A program made the position numbers and the translations under genes. Shown one piece after another: positions 45,600-57,611 of a DNA stretch of 64,000 bases; the first letter of the stretch is position 1; each line of letters starts with the position of its first letter. The notes under the pieces are model-generated. The model was not told where the DNA came from. It searched no databases and worked only from the letters and a program-made list of their open reading frames with translations. The stretch comes from Adiantum capillus-veneris. Its lineage: Eukaryota; Streptophyta; Polypodiopsida; Polypodiales; Pteridaceae. The DNA lies in NCBI GenBank assembly GCA_014529385.2, contig CM043968.1:10241648-10305647 (forward strand), written 5' to 3'.

Positions 45600-46790
45600 T
45601 TATTGAAACTCAAGGAGCTCTTAGAATAGCATGATGATGTGTTTCCTAATGATCTACCTCCTTGTTTACCACTTGAATGCTAAATACCACATGTTATTGA
45701 CTTGATTCCTAGAAGAAAGCCTAAATTACTAAGTCTCCTTATTGGCTAATTTGCACAAAAGCCATGGAGGTAGAATGACAACTTGCTCACTATTTAAGGC
45801 ATTGTTTTAATCAACCCAGTACTTCACCATGCACAACTCCCATTTTCTTGATAAAGAAAAGAGATGGTTCTATGAGCATGCACATAGATTATCATGCTTT
45901 AAGTGTTGTGACTTATTTGATCAATTCCGTGATCCTTGCTACTTTACTAAGGTAGACCTGCAATTTTTTTATCACCAAGTACGCATAGAATTAGTAGATA
46001 TACCTAAGATTGTTGTTTGTACTTGATTTTCTCATTATTATATTTTTTTGTTCATGCCCTTTGGCTTAACCAATTCTCTTGCACCTTTTATGATCATTAT
46101 GGATAGCCCTCTATGACCCTGTCTTGTGAAATTTATCATTGTATTTCTTAATAACATTTTTATCTATAGTGTGACTCTAGATGAGAATTTGTTGCACCTC
46201 AAGAAAGTTTTGGAGTTGCTTCATGAGAATAAGTTTTATTCCAAGGAAAGAAAATGTAATTTCTTCTAAACATAAATCCTTTATCTTGGTCATTTCATCT
46301 CGGCACACGAGATTTAAATGGATCCTGCCAGGGTGGATGTTCTTCTACAATGGTCCTTGTCCTAAAAATTTGGAAGAGCTTCAAACTTTTCTAGTTTTAT
46401 CAGGTTTATATTGTAAATTTGTAAAATATTATGCTATGATAGAAGTTCCCATGGATGATTAGTTGAAGGCTTAAGGGTCTTTCACATGGAGTACTAATCA
46501 ACAATGCAATTTTAGCTACTGCTCTAGTTTTACAAATTGTTGATCCGCTCAAAACCTTTGTCATAGAAGCTAATGCAGGCAACAAAGCTATAGGTGAAAT
46601 TCTTCTTCACTATGGAAGATTAGTAGCTTTTGAAAGTAAAAATCTAGGCAGTTCCTAGAAACGTATTCCACTCATGAGTGTGAATGTTTTGTCATTATCT
46701 ATTCTTTAAAGAAATTGTGAAACTACCTCTCTGGTGCCTAGTTTGAGATTGCATTTGACCATGAAAGTTTTAAGTGTTTTCCTTAAAAAA
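45600..46790 (+). pseudogene. Heavily decayed Ty3/gypsy RT and RNase H
   Basis: Plus-strand coding traces run from LKELLE and DVFPNDLPPCLPLE through FYHQVRIELVDIPK, MPFGLTNS, FIIVFLNNIFIYS and LKKVLELLHENKFYSK to NLEELQTFLVLSG and the RNase H word VIEANAGNKAIGEIL. Many stops and shifts interrupt it. The catalytic FLDD has become FLNN, so it could not function even if translated. It is a much older insertion than G2 and of another gypsy lineage. Confidence 0.8.
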
Positions 46791-46808
46791 ACTTATCTCG
46801 AAGGAAAC

Positions 46809-47150
46809 TGTCACAAAGTATGTGGTCTAGCTGAGAAGGTGCAAAACCCCTAGCCATGAGAGTTTGTGAGAGAATCACAAACTCCCACCAAGAAGATAAT
46901 ACACAAATTCTAACGCATTCATGGCCGAAAGATCACAAACCCTCTTACTAAATCACTTTGTATGCTGACAAAGACTAAGAGCATTTATGATTAGAAAAAA
47001 ATCACAAACCCTCTTTCTAGACTTGGTTGTAGTATTTAATGACTTGTAGAGTGAGTTTGTGATAAAAGAATCACAAACTCACAAATCAAATTAAAAAGAA
47101 AGTACCATGAAAAACACTTTATGCTCATCCATGTAAGCTCAATTGGTTGT
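46809..47150. mobile_element. Diverged LTR fragment of the G2 family
   Basis: It begins TGTCACAAAGTATGTGG and follows the G2 LTR phrase by phrase (GGGAAGGTGCGAAACCC becomes GAGAAGGTGCAAAACCC; TCACAAACTCACAAA is kept). Similarity fades near 47150. It lies next to the RT relic with no primer site, so it is a partial or solo LTR. Confidence 0.68.
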
Positions 47151-47929
47151 TGCTTGCCTCTAGAGATGTGCATCTCATAGTTTCCCGCGTGACAATTCCA
47201 CTAGAGGACACTCCTCTGACAGATTACCCAACGTGGGATTCTCACGCTCTCCTCACATACTCAACTCTCTAACTCACTATACTTGAGTTGACATTACACA
47301 TCTTACCTAACTAACTTGACACAAGCAGAGTAGAGGGTAGAATGATGTTGTCATAAACAAAGAATAGTAAAGAGACACCTGTCATTTATTTACATGAAGC
47401 TTGATTAGAAAAGAGAGTGTTGGATTCTCTACTTCACAAGATACAAGGGACACAATCACATTAAACAATGCTTGGCTAGAAACAACCACACAACAACAAC
47501 CCTCTGCTCTACTGCCCTTCTCTCTTATGTACTACATTGGCCACTCAGCCACTCTCTTCTTGCCAAGAACTGTTAAGTGGTGTCTCCACTTACTTCCCAG
47601 CCTTTCCCTGAGTGGTTGGGTCCTTCATCTTCCTGCACCTCGAGCCAACACCTGGCATGCTCAGTCAAGACTGAGACCCTGATTTTGGAACATGGTTGTG
47701 TCGCTCGTGCTACTACTGCTCTCTCCTCTTTCCTTCATGGTGTCCCAAGCCAGTCTTGCTCATCTATTTAGAAGGAAGAATCAACCTAGAGTCCAGGTGC
47801 TCTTTTTCCTATTCCTTTCCCATCCCTATAATGAACTCTCCATTTTGGACAACCATTCGGATTCTTGTGATGGTTTGGTAGGAAACCTCATTTCCCCTCT
47901 TGATCCCTTAGCATGTAGCAACCATGTAT
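47151..47929. other. Unclassified stretch, no gene seen
   Basis: Plus-strand ORFs here are short and Ser/Leu/Pro-rich, without motifs. I could not link the stretch to the neighbouring elements. Confidence 0.35.
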
Positions 47930-49480
47930 ATCGGTGTTCTGGGTGGAATGTCTCTCCTTAGATGATTTGAGTGAGGGTTTCTTGTTCCTTATAAAATTTA
48001 GGCAAGGGTTTCAACCTTGCAAACTCACTAAACAACACATAAGCACCAATCTTGAAAATTTGAAATTCTTGGTCCTGAATAAGTGCCCTCTATTGCATCA
48101 AGTTCTGGAAAGCATCATTCATTTGTCTGTTCTCCTTTACTAGGTCCTCTCAAGTTTTCCATGCATGTCCAGAGGGTAGTCAGCTCTGCTCCCTAACTTG
48201 ATCACTAGGTCCTCTCAAGTTTTCCATGCATGTCCAGAGGGTAGTCAGCTCTGCTCCCTAACTTGATCTAACTATAACTCCCTTCTTAATTTTTCAATCT
48301 CATTTTGTTGTTGCTCTTCTTTGCTTTGCAATTGTTGGATTACTTTTTTTTGCTCCTCTACCAACTTTGAGACATGTATAAACTTGAATCTAGCCTTGAG
48401 AAGTACAAGGAAGTCTTATGGGTTGGATGGATCTATTTCTGTAGCCTAAGTCAACATACCTTTTTGTACTTTTATACGGTCTTCATCCTCAGCATCCTGC
48501 TTAGTAGGGTAATCATCACTACTCCTCCGAGCCACGTTTTAATTTCTAGTCATTGCTAGATGCCGATGTATTTTATGAATCTTAGCGTGCTTCTAATTTT
48601 ACAGCTCTCTCAATCTTTCTTTCATTTGAAGTATACAAGGGAGTGTTCTATCAATTCCTTATTCTCATTGGATACTTGCCATACCATTTCCAAAAAAAAT
48701 TGTGTTGTTTCTTATATTTCATTCACCTCCTTGAGCTCTTTTGCTTTGCCCTTCTAGAGCTTGACCTCTTCATGGAGAGTCTATAGTTCTTTCCATGGAT
48801 ATTTAGCATCACTATCTTGCCCCACTGTGACTTGTTGCTCTTGCTCTCTAGGTGTGACCTATGCTACACTTGTGGCGGGGTTCCCTACATGCACCACTAA
48901 TGCTTGTTTCTTTTGTTGCACGGGACTTGCCTATTATATCTCCCATAGTTTGTTGTCTAGTGCTATATTCCACACTTCCTTGAGTTTCCTAAAATCTGAT
49001 GACACAAGAAATGGTTGGCCATTAGCTCGTAGGACCAATACATCATCATCCTCCCCTTCATCCTAAAGAGCATTTTCTTGTTCTATGGCTCCTACCCTTG
49101 TTGTGGCTTTGAGCATGAAGTCTTTGATCCTATCGTGGTTATCCTTCCATAGTTTTAGAGCTTTGCCTCTCAATTCCATGGCACTCCAGTCATCTATTTG
49201 CTCCCTTGTCTATTTTTTTGTTTGCATCTCCAACCTTTGTACTTCCACTCCTAGTTCCTTGGAATTTTTTTTTCTCTCTGCCTTTACTTCTTCAGTTTGT
49301 TTGCAAGCCATTTGCATAGTTGGTTGCAAGTCTCTAGTTTTTGTGCAAAATCGGCTTCCTTCTCCACCAATTCCCTTCTCATCTGCACATTGTCCATATC
49401 AACATCCCTAAAATATTTGTTTTCCTCTGCCAATTTGTTGTTGACCTCCTTTGTTGTCTCATTTAACTTTGAATAAATTT
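47930..49480 (-). pseudogene. Coiled-coil-rich pseudogene, probably element-encoded
   Basis: On the minus strand long protein-like stretches appear when stops are ignored. From upstream to downstream these are NNKLAEENKYFRDVDMDNVQ, WSAMELRGKALKLWKDNHDR, VLVLRANGQPFLVSS, FRKLKEVWNIALDNKLWEI, LKEVNEI, WQVSNENKELIEHSLVYF, EEQKKVIQQLQSKEEQQQNE and DLVKENRQMNDAFQNLMQ. Heptad-like Leu/Ile spacing and high Glu/Lys/Gln content indicate coiled coils. Stops are mostly TAG, TAA or TGA where Gln or Arg would fit. No known family was recognised. It lies downstream of an RNase H fragment on the same strand, so it may be a gag-like or accessory ORF of a gypsy element. Confidence 0.5.
48139..48268. repeat. 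Exact 65-bp tandem duplication
   Basis: 48139-48203 and 48204-48268 are identical (ACTAGGTCCTCTC to AACTTGATC). The duplication lies inside the coiled-coil pseudogene and shifts its frame. Confidence 0.97.
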
Positions 49481-49623
49481 ACCCTTCTTCCTACAATTGC
49501 TAACTTGATTTTCATACCATCAAGCTCACTCAAGGTATAAGTAGCATTTCCATGCACATGATTAATATCTCTTCACTTGTGGATAATTCCTTTGGCAAGC
49601 ACTTAGAACGTTGGCTCAAAATC

Positions 49624-51010
49624 TCACCACATACTTGAACTATGGTCTTCATCATCTTGCCCTATTGCCCATCCAATCCCTATAGGACTTGTGTCCACTG
49701 TCACAACCATGAAGCTTCCGCATTTGTAGACTATCTTTCTTAAGGTTGGAAATGAAAGAAAAAATTGCTTCATTTTCCCCATGTCTCTTACATGTGTATC
49801 AGCCCATTCAAATGATTGGTTCTTCCTTGACACATGGTAAAGAGGATCAGCGACATGTGCTTAATGTGGAATCCAAATCACATAAAAGACACATGCACCC
49901 AAAAACCTACGAAGTTTAGTTTAGTGATATTAGTACATGTCGCTTTCAGCCTTTGAATTGCATCCACCTTTGCTAGACAAGGTCTTCAGCCTAGAGGTCC
50001 ACACATATGTCCCACAATTATCACTTCATTGACTCCCAACATAGATTTTTGTTTTTACAAGGTAAGGTTCACTTCTTTCAATCTAGATAGATCCTATCAC
50101 AGTCATCTATGTGGTTCGACACAAACTTGCGACACCCCCTTGAATTTAAAGATTTGTCTTTTTCTTTTCTTGCACGGCCTTTTATAAGAACATCATGAAG
50201 GAAAGGCATGGTAATTTGAGGAATAAGGACTTTATTCATTCCATTCATCATATGTGCAACCAAGCTGGTTGCTCCCTAAGGTAAGTTACATATCCTTACC
50301 AAACTCAAAGGTGCTCTCATGCTAGTCAAGTCCCTACTTTCCATTAAATATATTTTCCTTCCCACTGCATATGCCTTAGAAAACTTATCCATTATAGGTC
50401 TTGTACCCACATTTGTGATTGTGACCTTATTCTATGGTTGCATATCCTATATGAAGTGTACATAAAGCTCCATTCTTCTTAGGAAGTGCAAACCATCTGT
50501 TTGAACATGCAGCACAATAAGGCTCCAAAATACATATTTTGACCTTTTCATTCAACAAATCTATAAGTTTTGGCAAGTGAGCCTTTTGCACTAGAATGGG
50601 TCGTTGATTCCAAGGTACATGAGGTGTTGTGAGGATCACCATAGGTGCAACAACACTTGGATCTACACAACCAATTTCGTGTGGTTAAGATGTTGTGAGG
50701 ATCACCATAGGTGCAACAACACTTGAATCTACACACCCAAGTTCATGCTATCCATGTTTGGATAGCATTTCTTCAAAAACTTTCTTTTCAACCTATGTTA
50801 AATAATCTTCATAGCCAACTTTTAGGTGATTTAGAGATTTAGGTGTAACACTATGTCCAATCGTTTTTGGATCTCACAGGCTAGGTTGCAAAGATGGCTA
50901 TTTCAATTTTTCCTTGAAATCTATAGGCAAAGGCAATGTCACTAGTTTCACCTTCTTTTCCATAGTCTTGTACTTAGTTTCCACCCTCAATTCATGCTCA
51001 CTTGTAGCAT
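49624..51010 (-). pseudogene. Second G2-type RT and RNase H, decayed
   Basis: Minus-strand coding from 51010 to 49624 parallels G2: VPWNQRPILVQKAHLPKLID, YCAACSNRWFALPKKNGAL, VAHMMNGMNKVLIPQ and MPFLHDVLIKG, where the FLDD motif is FLHD. It goes past the point at which G2 is deleted: RGCRKFVSNHIDD, then SFEWADTHVRDMGK and the RNase H word VVTVDTSPIGIGWAIGQDDE. Several stops and frame changes occur. About 60 bases near 50650-50710 are duplicated (GTGAGGATCACCATAGGTGC). Confidence 0.82.
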
Positions 51011-51593
51011 TGTACACTCTACCGTATGTGTCAATGCAAGGGACTTTTCGCATACACCGTGTGTGACCCACGAAGGCTAAAAACACACAACCAAGCAAAG
51101 AAGGCAAGCATTAAAGAAAACAATGGAATGTCACTCATCGCTCTACTCTTCCATCGTGAAAGATCCTCACATTGTAGAGAAGAAGAAGTGTGCATCACTG
51201 CTACTCAACCTCCTCACCAACGTCAATGCCGCCACTATAATGCTCAATCACACACTCTCTCTCTATCAAGCACACACACGCGCGCACACACACACTCACA
51301 CACACACATACACGTAAGCACACAATGCAGAAAGGAGATAGAGCAAGAGAAATCTCTATAGCATGCATCCTCAAGCATGAGAAAATTAGGTCACAATGGC
51401 CCTTTTATATGGGTTTGGCTCATCCACACATGGACGCCCACACTTGGTCGGTAAAAGAAAAAATAGTGTCCAATAAAATATGTGGTGTGCCTCTCATCGG
51501 CGATCACCCAAGCACCTAACATGCACATATAGGACCAAAAAGCTTGGCCTATGACTCTAATCAATGTAATACGGGGTACATCATTGGTTAACA
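51011..51593 (-). mobile_element. LTR of the Asp family without primer site (583 bp)
   Basis: On the minus strand it starts TGTTAACC at 51593 and ends near 51011, matching LTRs A and B including the TATA area (TATATGGG, plus reading, near 51410). A CA/CG microsatellite fills 51270-51310. Left of it there is no Asp primer site; the RT relic starts at once, so the LTR is solo or a fragment. The five bases on each side (AGCAT and TGTCC) do not match as a target duplication. Confidence 0.82.
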
Positions 51594-53740
51594 TGTCCCA
51601 CTTCCTGATGTAGATTCCGTCCTCAAAAGATATGAATGTGCAAAGCAAAACATGCAATTGTATGGCTCCATAGAGAGGGACTTGCAACACGAGAAGGAAC
51701 AAAAGAGGTAAAAGCACAAGTGCAACATGTGAGGAAGTGCAATAGAGGACAATCAGACATCGTAAACTATGAAATGCAAGAAATTATGATGTGTTATGTT
51801 GCCAATGTAGAACAAAAAAATCGTATATGTAATGAGTCATTAACCCAAGTTAAGGCCTAATTAGAGTGTCTCAAAGGGAAGTAATCATGATCCAGGGTTA
51901 AAGCAAGTACTCTATTCACCAACAAAAATTGAAAATAGTCCATTAATAATAGTTAAACCTAAATACTAGTCGATTTTTGAGAATTAATTATCAATGGCAT
52001 AACACACATAAGAGTGATAACATGAATTGCAAGGAAGATTTTCTTTCTTTCTTTCTTGTTTTTTTTTTCATAACATATGTGCCAAACTCGTTTGGGGAGC
52101 TCATATGGGAGCACCCAAGAGATAGCTAGGAGGCTCCGGGTCTCTAATACCAGCTAAGAAACCAGAAGCATATAGTTCATGCATTTTTACTTCCTTTTCT
52201 TTATTCATAACTTATGAAGGATTTGCTAGAGATGAACTAGACACTCATAGCCTAAAGCATAGCTAAGGCAATAACTGCCATTAATGAACAATTTACCAAT
52301 CAAGGCCAGCATATAAAGCTACTTTTAGCCCAAGACCATGATACCTACTTAAATCCATACTAATAAGATGAAACTCATTGTGAATGAAGCACAACAAGGT
52401 ACAAAAGGCCTAAAACTTGTGAGCACCTAGATTGGCAACATGTAAGAACACCATAATTTCAATGCATTCCTAGCATACTACAACAACAACATGCAATAAC
52501 ACTAAAAAGCTGGAGAGCCAAACGTAAAGGAAGAAGTACACATAGTGATCCGATGGATCATGCGCATAGCTGCCTTTGAATCCATTTCCACATTCACCTC
52601 ATAGAAGCCTTTGAACACTGCATAAAAAGTCACAACAAAATAGTACACACCTCCAAAAGGCGCATTAGTGGACGCATCTAGACACTTAGACACAAAAAAA
52701 ACATTTTTTTAAAAGACGAACCTACCTACCCTCCATCACTCGAGTGATGAGGATCAAAGTAAGTGGAGGTTGGAAAGATTAGTTGGGAGCCTAAGGCTAA
52801 AGCTTCATCCTCATCATCAAATGAAGTGGAATACTCTTTTGTCAGACTATGCGTGTGGCGAATCGCTCCGAGCGGACGTCAGCATAGCGAGAACTCACGT
52901 AACAAATATGTCAGCTGAGGACGAAGCGCGACCCGTAGGCACATGGAAGCAAGCAAAGGGTTGTCAATCCCCTACTTGACCGACTCATGAACAATTCCTA
53001 TAGAGTTATCGAATCTAAATCGAAGCCACCTGTTCTATGAATGGGAGAGTATCCTACAATGCTACTGCAAGCCAAAAGCCCATCAAACGATCTTGAAACC
53101 TCACAAAACTCTAGGGAAGTCCTACATACACTAGTAGGCTGCTACCCCTAAGGTCTTTGACCCCAAACCGTAACCCCATACCCCTCGTGTAAAAATTGTG
53201 TGGTATGTCTGATTGGATTTTACAGGTCAGTGTTTTTGAAACCTGATATGCCTAATGTGTAGCTCTACTTTCTCTCGTCGCGTGGAAACAGACAACGTTA
53301 ACTCATCGAAACTCCAATTGTAGCTTGCGGCTCAATTTTCCAAAACGCAAAAGAACGCGTGCAATGCAAGCATCAATGGGTAGCTCTCCTTGTGGGCTAC
53401 TCGCTACTGCTCTCCGTTTGTGATTCCAACCAACCGTAGCTCCCGTAGCATGCAAATGAACTCTCTGTCTCTCTCGTTACATAGAGTACGCTCGATACAG
53501 AGAAGATAAGATAATAATAACAAGTCCTCCATTAAGGTTACAAAGTTGGGTTTTATACCCACTCACTTGAAAACCCTAATGTCCAAAAAAGAATCTACTC
53601 TAATCCAAGGGTTAAAATATATACAACTTGGAAGCTCTTAAAAGCCCCAAATAATATTACAAGTGAAAATGGACTTCGTCAAATGTCTTCAATTATAAAT
53701 GTTCCCATATTTTTGAGGTTCTAAGTGTTCAAAGCTAACA
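51594..53740 (-). mobile_element. Element remnants: iMet-type primer site and an LTR start
   Basis: At 52141-52152 the minus strand reads TGGTATTAGAGA, near the tRNA-iMet primer site and preceded by CTTAGC as at 24042-24054. At 53740 the minus strand begins TGTTAGC immediately after a polypurine-like run, so an LTR could run down from there. Between them only fragments occur. A plus-strand piece near 52850-52900 encodes APSGRQHSENSRNK, related to the end of the gag at 8874-8930. Whether primer site and LTR start belong together is uncertain. Confidence 0.4.
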
Positions 53741-53742
53741 CT

Positions 53743-53753
53743 ACCCCCCTCCT
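53743..53753 (-). other. Polypurine tract candidate
   Basis: Minus strand AGGAGGGGGGT stands just upstream of the TGTTAGC start at 53740 and about 45 bases after the end of the unknown ORF at 53799. Confidence 0.5.
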
Positions 53754-53798
53754 AGCTCATGATGTCCATGACATGACGTGTTGAGTCTGCATCTGTCT

Positions 53799-54660
53799 TT
53801 AGTAGTTGAACTGTCGCATCTTGAGAACTGACTCATAGCGCGCATGCGGTACCGTTAATGTGGGACCAAAAATGTCTATTCTGATAGTGAATAACCCTAT
53901 GTAGAAGGCCTCTTCAAATGCCTGGATGTGGTAAGAGGATAAAAACATTCTTCTTTGATAGAAATGATGGATGACTCCTAGGCCTGGCTGTTTTGTCAAA
54001 TCATACCCACACCTGAATGCCGTATCTTGTGTGTAGAGTAAAATGGAGTCCAATGTCTTTAAAGGTTGAAACACCTCAAAAAATACCAATAATGTCTTGC
54101 ATATCTTGCACAACATAATACACAAAAGGTCAGGAGAGCCGATGAACAGCTTTATGGCACCCGTGAGGGTTTTCACCATGTATTGTTCACTTATTGTCTC
54201 TCCTACCTTTAGTGCTAGGATCCTTGGGTAATTCAACCATTTAGGGTGGCTCCCTACGGATGATAGAGTGCTTCTTCCATGTTCTCATTCTTGGCACTGG
54301 GAAAAAGCTCAAATCATCTCTTATGGCCTTGGGGGCTTCCACTAGATGCACCAGATGTTGCGGATATTTTGTGAGCCATCCCTTTCTCCACTTAGGTTGT
54401 GAATCGACAATAAGCTTTGCCTCGTCCGAATTACTGATATTGGCTGTGTAGAGTGGAACCATAGCTTCACCTTGTATCCTCTTGTTCAATGTAAGGGCTT
54501 CATATTTTAGCAGAGGATAGGGGAGTGTGGGCTGCATCCAACCTTTTCTAATGGCATTGACATCCACCAACTGGATGACCACTGATCTGAGAACCCGTTT
54601 CTCCCATTCCATCGCCTCCTTTGCAGTTAAAATTCCAAAATCAAAATTTTTTTTTGTCAT
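53799..54660 (-). pseudogene. Unknown ORF 3 of the palindrome-repeat region
   Basis: The minus-strand ORF 54241-54660 begins MTKKNFDFGILTAKEAMEWE and includes WEKRVLRSVVIQLVDVNAIR. After a frameshift at about 54240 coding continues in 54236-53799 with LALKVGETISEQYMVKTLTG, FIGSPDLLCIMLCKICKTLL and DLTKQPGLGVIHHFYQRRMF. No family is recognised. It starts only a few bases after repeat A (54669), as ORF 1 starts soon after repeat B. It is followed by the polypurine-like tract, so it may be the last ORF of another, partly overlapping element. Confidence 0.45.
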
Positions 54661-54782
54661 ACACCCGGTGGGATAACTTCTAGCTATTCAAATGACTTAA
54701 AAATTGAAACATAAGTTCAAGTGGACCTACGGATGACATGCAACTCAAAAAATTTGGGTTTTGATATGTAAGTATGATGATA

Positions 54783-55743
54783 GACATCCTACACGTAGGA
54801 TGTCTATGTACTCAAAATGTAGTGAATTTTGTCATGCACATAGTTGAAGGCATGTACAACACATGTATAAGCTTGGAATTGGATTTGGAAACCAAGTGGT
54901 CAAGATTTGGCTGTACAAACTCCTTGTGCATTCAGAGGGTAGGATGTCTTATATGATGAGCAAATGATGTCCAAATGGCTTGAAAATTTGGTGGCTAGGT
55001 TTATTAGGACATGATAAACACATGGATGATGTCAAAAACTTCCCAGAAGCTGTTTTAGCGCTTGGAGACATCCTACGTGTAGGATGTCTAAATTCCCAGA
55101 ATGAGTTGATTTTTTATACAGGGATAAAGTATAGGATGTACATCACCCCTATGTCTTTGGATTTGAATTTGGCCTAGTCTTTAGAGTTTTAGGGCCACAT
55201 TTGGTAAATCAGGGTCTGCAAGTTAAACTTTGGAGTTCTGAGGTCAAAAAGTGATCCATTTGAGATAAAACTTGGTGGATGAGCTTATCTTGATACCATA
55301 AATGCACATCAATTGTAAAAACTTAGCGAGAATGTCATTTCAAGCCTTTAGACATACTACATGTACATGTAGGATGTCTTTTGAGTGATTTTCAAAGTTT
55401 GGCTTTGCACATGGATTGTACATGCTATGTATAGTGTGTGTGTCAAGGTTTATCTTGTTTGGAGCATTTTGATGTGTCTATGACCATTTTTTGCTTCTAT
55501 GTTCCAACTTTGCATTTCTGATGCATAGGAGGTTATATCAAGTGCAACCTTGATGAAACTTGGTGCATAGGAGGTTATATCAAGCGCAAACTTGATGAAA
55601 ATTTGCGTTTTTGATGCATAGGAGGTTATATCAAGCACAACCTTGATGAAACTTGGTGCACATGCTATGGAAGCAGGTGATATGCACAAAATATGGTTTG
55701 GGTGCACAAATGCAGCTGTGAGATATCCTACGTGTAGGATGTC
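54783..55743. repeat. Palindrome array 1, 284-bp period
   Basis: Arms GACATCCTA and TAGGATGTC around a four-base centre occur at 54783-54804 and 55067-55088. Variants lie at 55351-55378 (longer centre) and 55722-55743. The first three starts are exactly 284 bp apart; the fourth is displaced by the minisatellite at 55523. A lone right arm (GGGTAGGATGTC) lies at about 54938, half a unit on. Confidence 0.9.
55523..55660. repeat. Minisatellite, three units of 42-51 bp
   Basis: GCATAGGAGGTTATATCAAG starts near 55523, 55565 and 55616, each followed by a CAACCTTGATGAAA-type phrase. It accounts for the extra spacing before the last palindrome of array 1. Confidence 0.88.
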
Positions 55744-56740
55744 TTTTGCATGAAAATGGACTTTGGTGCTTTGTGAAGCTTTGTGTGTGTGCCCTAAGTC
55801 CTCTTGGGCCCTATTTCAATTAAAAAAAGTCAAGTGTTTAGCTTCCAACTACCTTTTTAGCTTTCTGAGCTGTGAAGCCAATTTTTGAGTCTTGAAGCAA
55901 CTTTTCGTGAGTGATGAATCTTCTTGAAGATGACCATCTTAGCTTCACATAACCATAAGGTGCCTTGCCATGTGGTTTGTTTCCCTTTGGATTCACCGGT
56001 ACTCCGTTTGGCGATTTGTTGCTCCGAATGCGCCCATGCTTAGGTTGATAGCTTGCAAATGATTTTTAGTGGTATCCCACCATAGGAATTTCTTGTCAAT
56101 GGTATGGATAGGCTGCTCATGAAGTTTGGTGGCAAACGAACGCACCGCTTGGCCGTGAGAGCCAAGTCACACTTTGCGGGTCCAATGCCCAACCTCGTCT
56201 TTTGACATGATTCCATTTTCATACACGCCATGGTACTTACATAGCATTGTAGGGATCTTTGAGGAGCTCCTACCCATGAAGTTTGGTTGCAACTAATTTG
56301 GACTCCGTTTGCCCTGTTTCCCATCAATTTGACGCTTTCGGCCAAAAATTGGCAAAAACACGCTTTTCGCAACTTTCACATACTTGCACCCCGATTGTAT
56401 CCTAGGTTCTTCTATAGTCACCCATCATTGCCATAATTTCTGTTTTGCATTACAGTACCATTTCAACTGCTTGTTGTATTTCAAATGTTTTTTGCTAAAA
56501 ATTACAAAAGTAAAAGGAAAATAGCAAAATTAACTAGAAAATGACCCAAAAATCATAGTAATTCAAAAACATCATACGAAATCACTATATACACTCACTT
56601 GTAATTTTATGGCTGGATTACTTCTTTTTATCAATTTTTTTTTTGAAAAATGGTTATTTTCACATATATACACACACTTAGAGGCTCATTTTTGGTGTTT
56701 GGCCTCATATATCTATAGAGTCATGCTACATAAGGGCATA

Positions 56741-57611
56741 TCAAAACTTTTTCCTCAATTCTCTCGTTGGCATTTGTGTTTTCCTCGGTCTTAGCACCAC
56801 TTTTGCTGGTTGTCCTGTGATTGTCACCTCTACAAGGTCCTCCATCTTAGCTCTCTTGTATTGTCGACGATACTTGTCTATCATCACCATGGATTGATCT
56901 TGATGACCCTCTATAACATAAAGATATAAGATCTTCTCCTCTATCAACTCATTTGATCTAGGATCCAAGCACTTGTAATAAAAAGCAGTTGAGGTACGAG
57001 GATCAAAGAACTTGTAAATCCCGACATCCTCTTGGTCTACATCCACCTTTATTACATGACTCGTGGTCCTAAATTCAGCCTCTCTAATCATAGGTGGTCT
57101 CTCTTCAGGTTTTGGATCTATTAATGCTCCTTGAACCTCACCAAAAGGATTCACTTCAGTGGGATATTGGGTCCTAAAGAAATTCCTTCCTTGATCATCT
57201 ACCCATCTATCATCTTCCCATCTGACTAAAACCTCAGGCAAAATCTTCAAATTGGTACCACCTGCCAAATAGTAGTGTTGGCTATCATGGTCTTGGTAAA
57301 TGTGAGCATTATAGTCATTTTTAACAACATATAACAACTTCATTGATCTCTCCTCTGCCAATCGAGAAGGGCCTATGGTTTCACTATCACTCACAACATT
57401 GACTCCTGGCTTAATGCTTGTCATGACTCTGAAAGATTGCTCAAAAGAAGAGTCACACTCGTCTTCAGGAATGATAGTCTATGGTCTAGGGTCAGATTGG
57501 TTCACACTACCCTTTATTGATATCTTACTACCCTCAGACACTAGAGATCTTGGTCCACACTTAATAAAAGCACCCGATCTCAAATACATCAAAATTTGGC
57601 AAATCAGTTAA
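56741..57611 (-). pseudogene. Unknown ORF 2 of element P
   Basis: A 227-codon ORF (57424-56741) continues upstream in the same frame to about 57611, past one TAG near 57480. I do not recognise it. Segments with aromatic-Asp patterns recur: NAHIYQDHDSQHYYLAGG, RWEDDRWVDDQGRNFFRTQ and IYKFFDPRTSTAFYYKC, with ILYLYVIEGHQDQSMVMID and a basic C-terminal end. These recall the Y-x-D segments of E1. It lies between ORF 1 and repeat A on the same strand, just ahead of the purine run. Its role is unknown; structure or RNA binding is possible but not shown. Confidence 0.5.

Larger units (their letters stand above)
54669..56738 (-). mobile_element. Long direct repeat A, candidate 3' LTR of element P
   Basis: It is related along its length to repeat B (60355-62832), same orientation, with clear divergence. 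On the minus strand it begins TGCCCTTAT at 56738, just after a purine run (GAGGAAAAAG) at the end of ORF 2, and ends near TTATCCCA. These features fit a 3' LTR. It contains three 284-bp units with palindromes and a fourth displaced by a minisatellite. The LTR reading is an inference; no target duplication was found. Confidence 0.5.

Noticed and set aside
47401-49411. Plus-strand ORFs of 60-108 codons
   Set aside because: Ser/Leu/Phe-rich shadows opposite the Glu/Lys/Gln-rich minus-strand pseudogene.
54938-54950. Lone arm copies as separate palindromes
   Set aside because: Only the right arm is present near 54938, 58425, 59119 and 60626; no pairing partner lies nearby.
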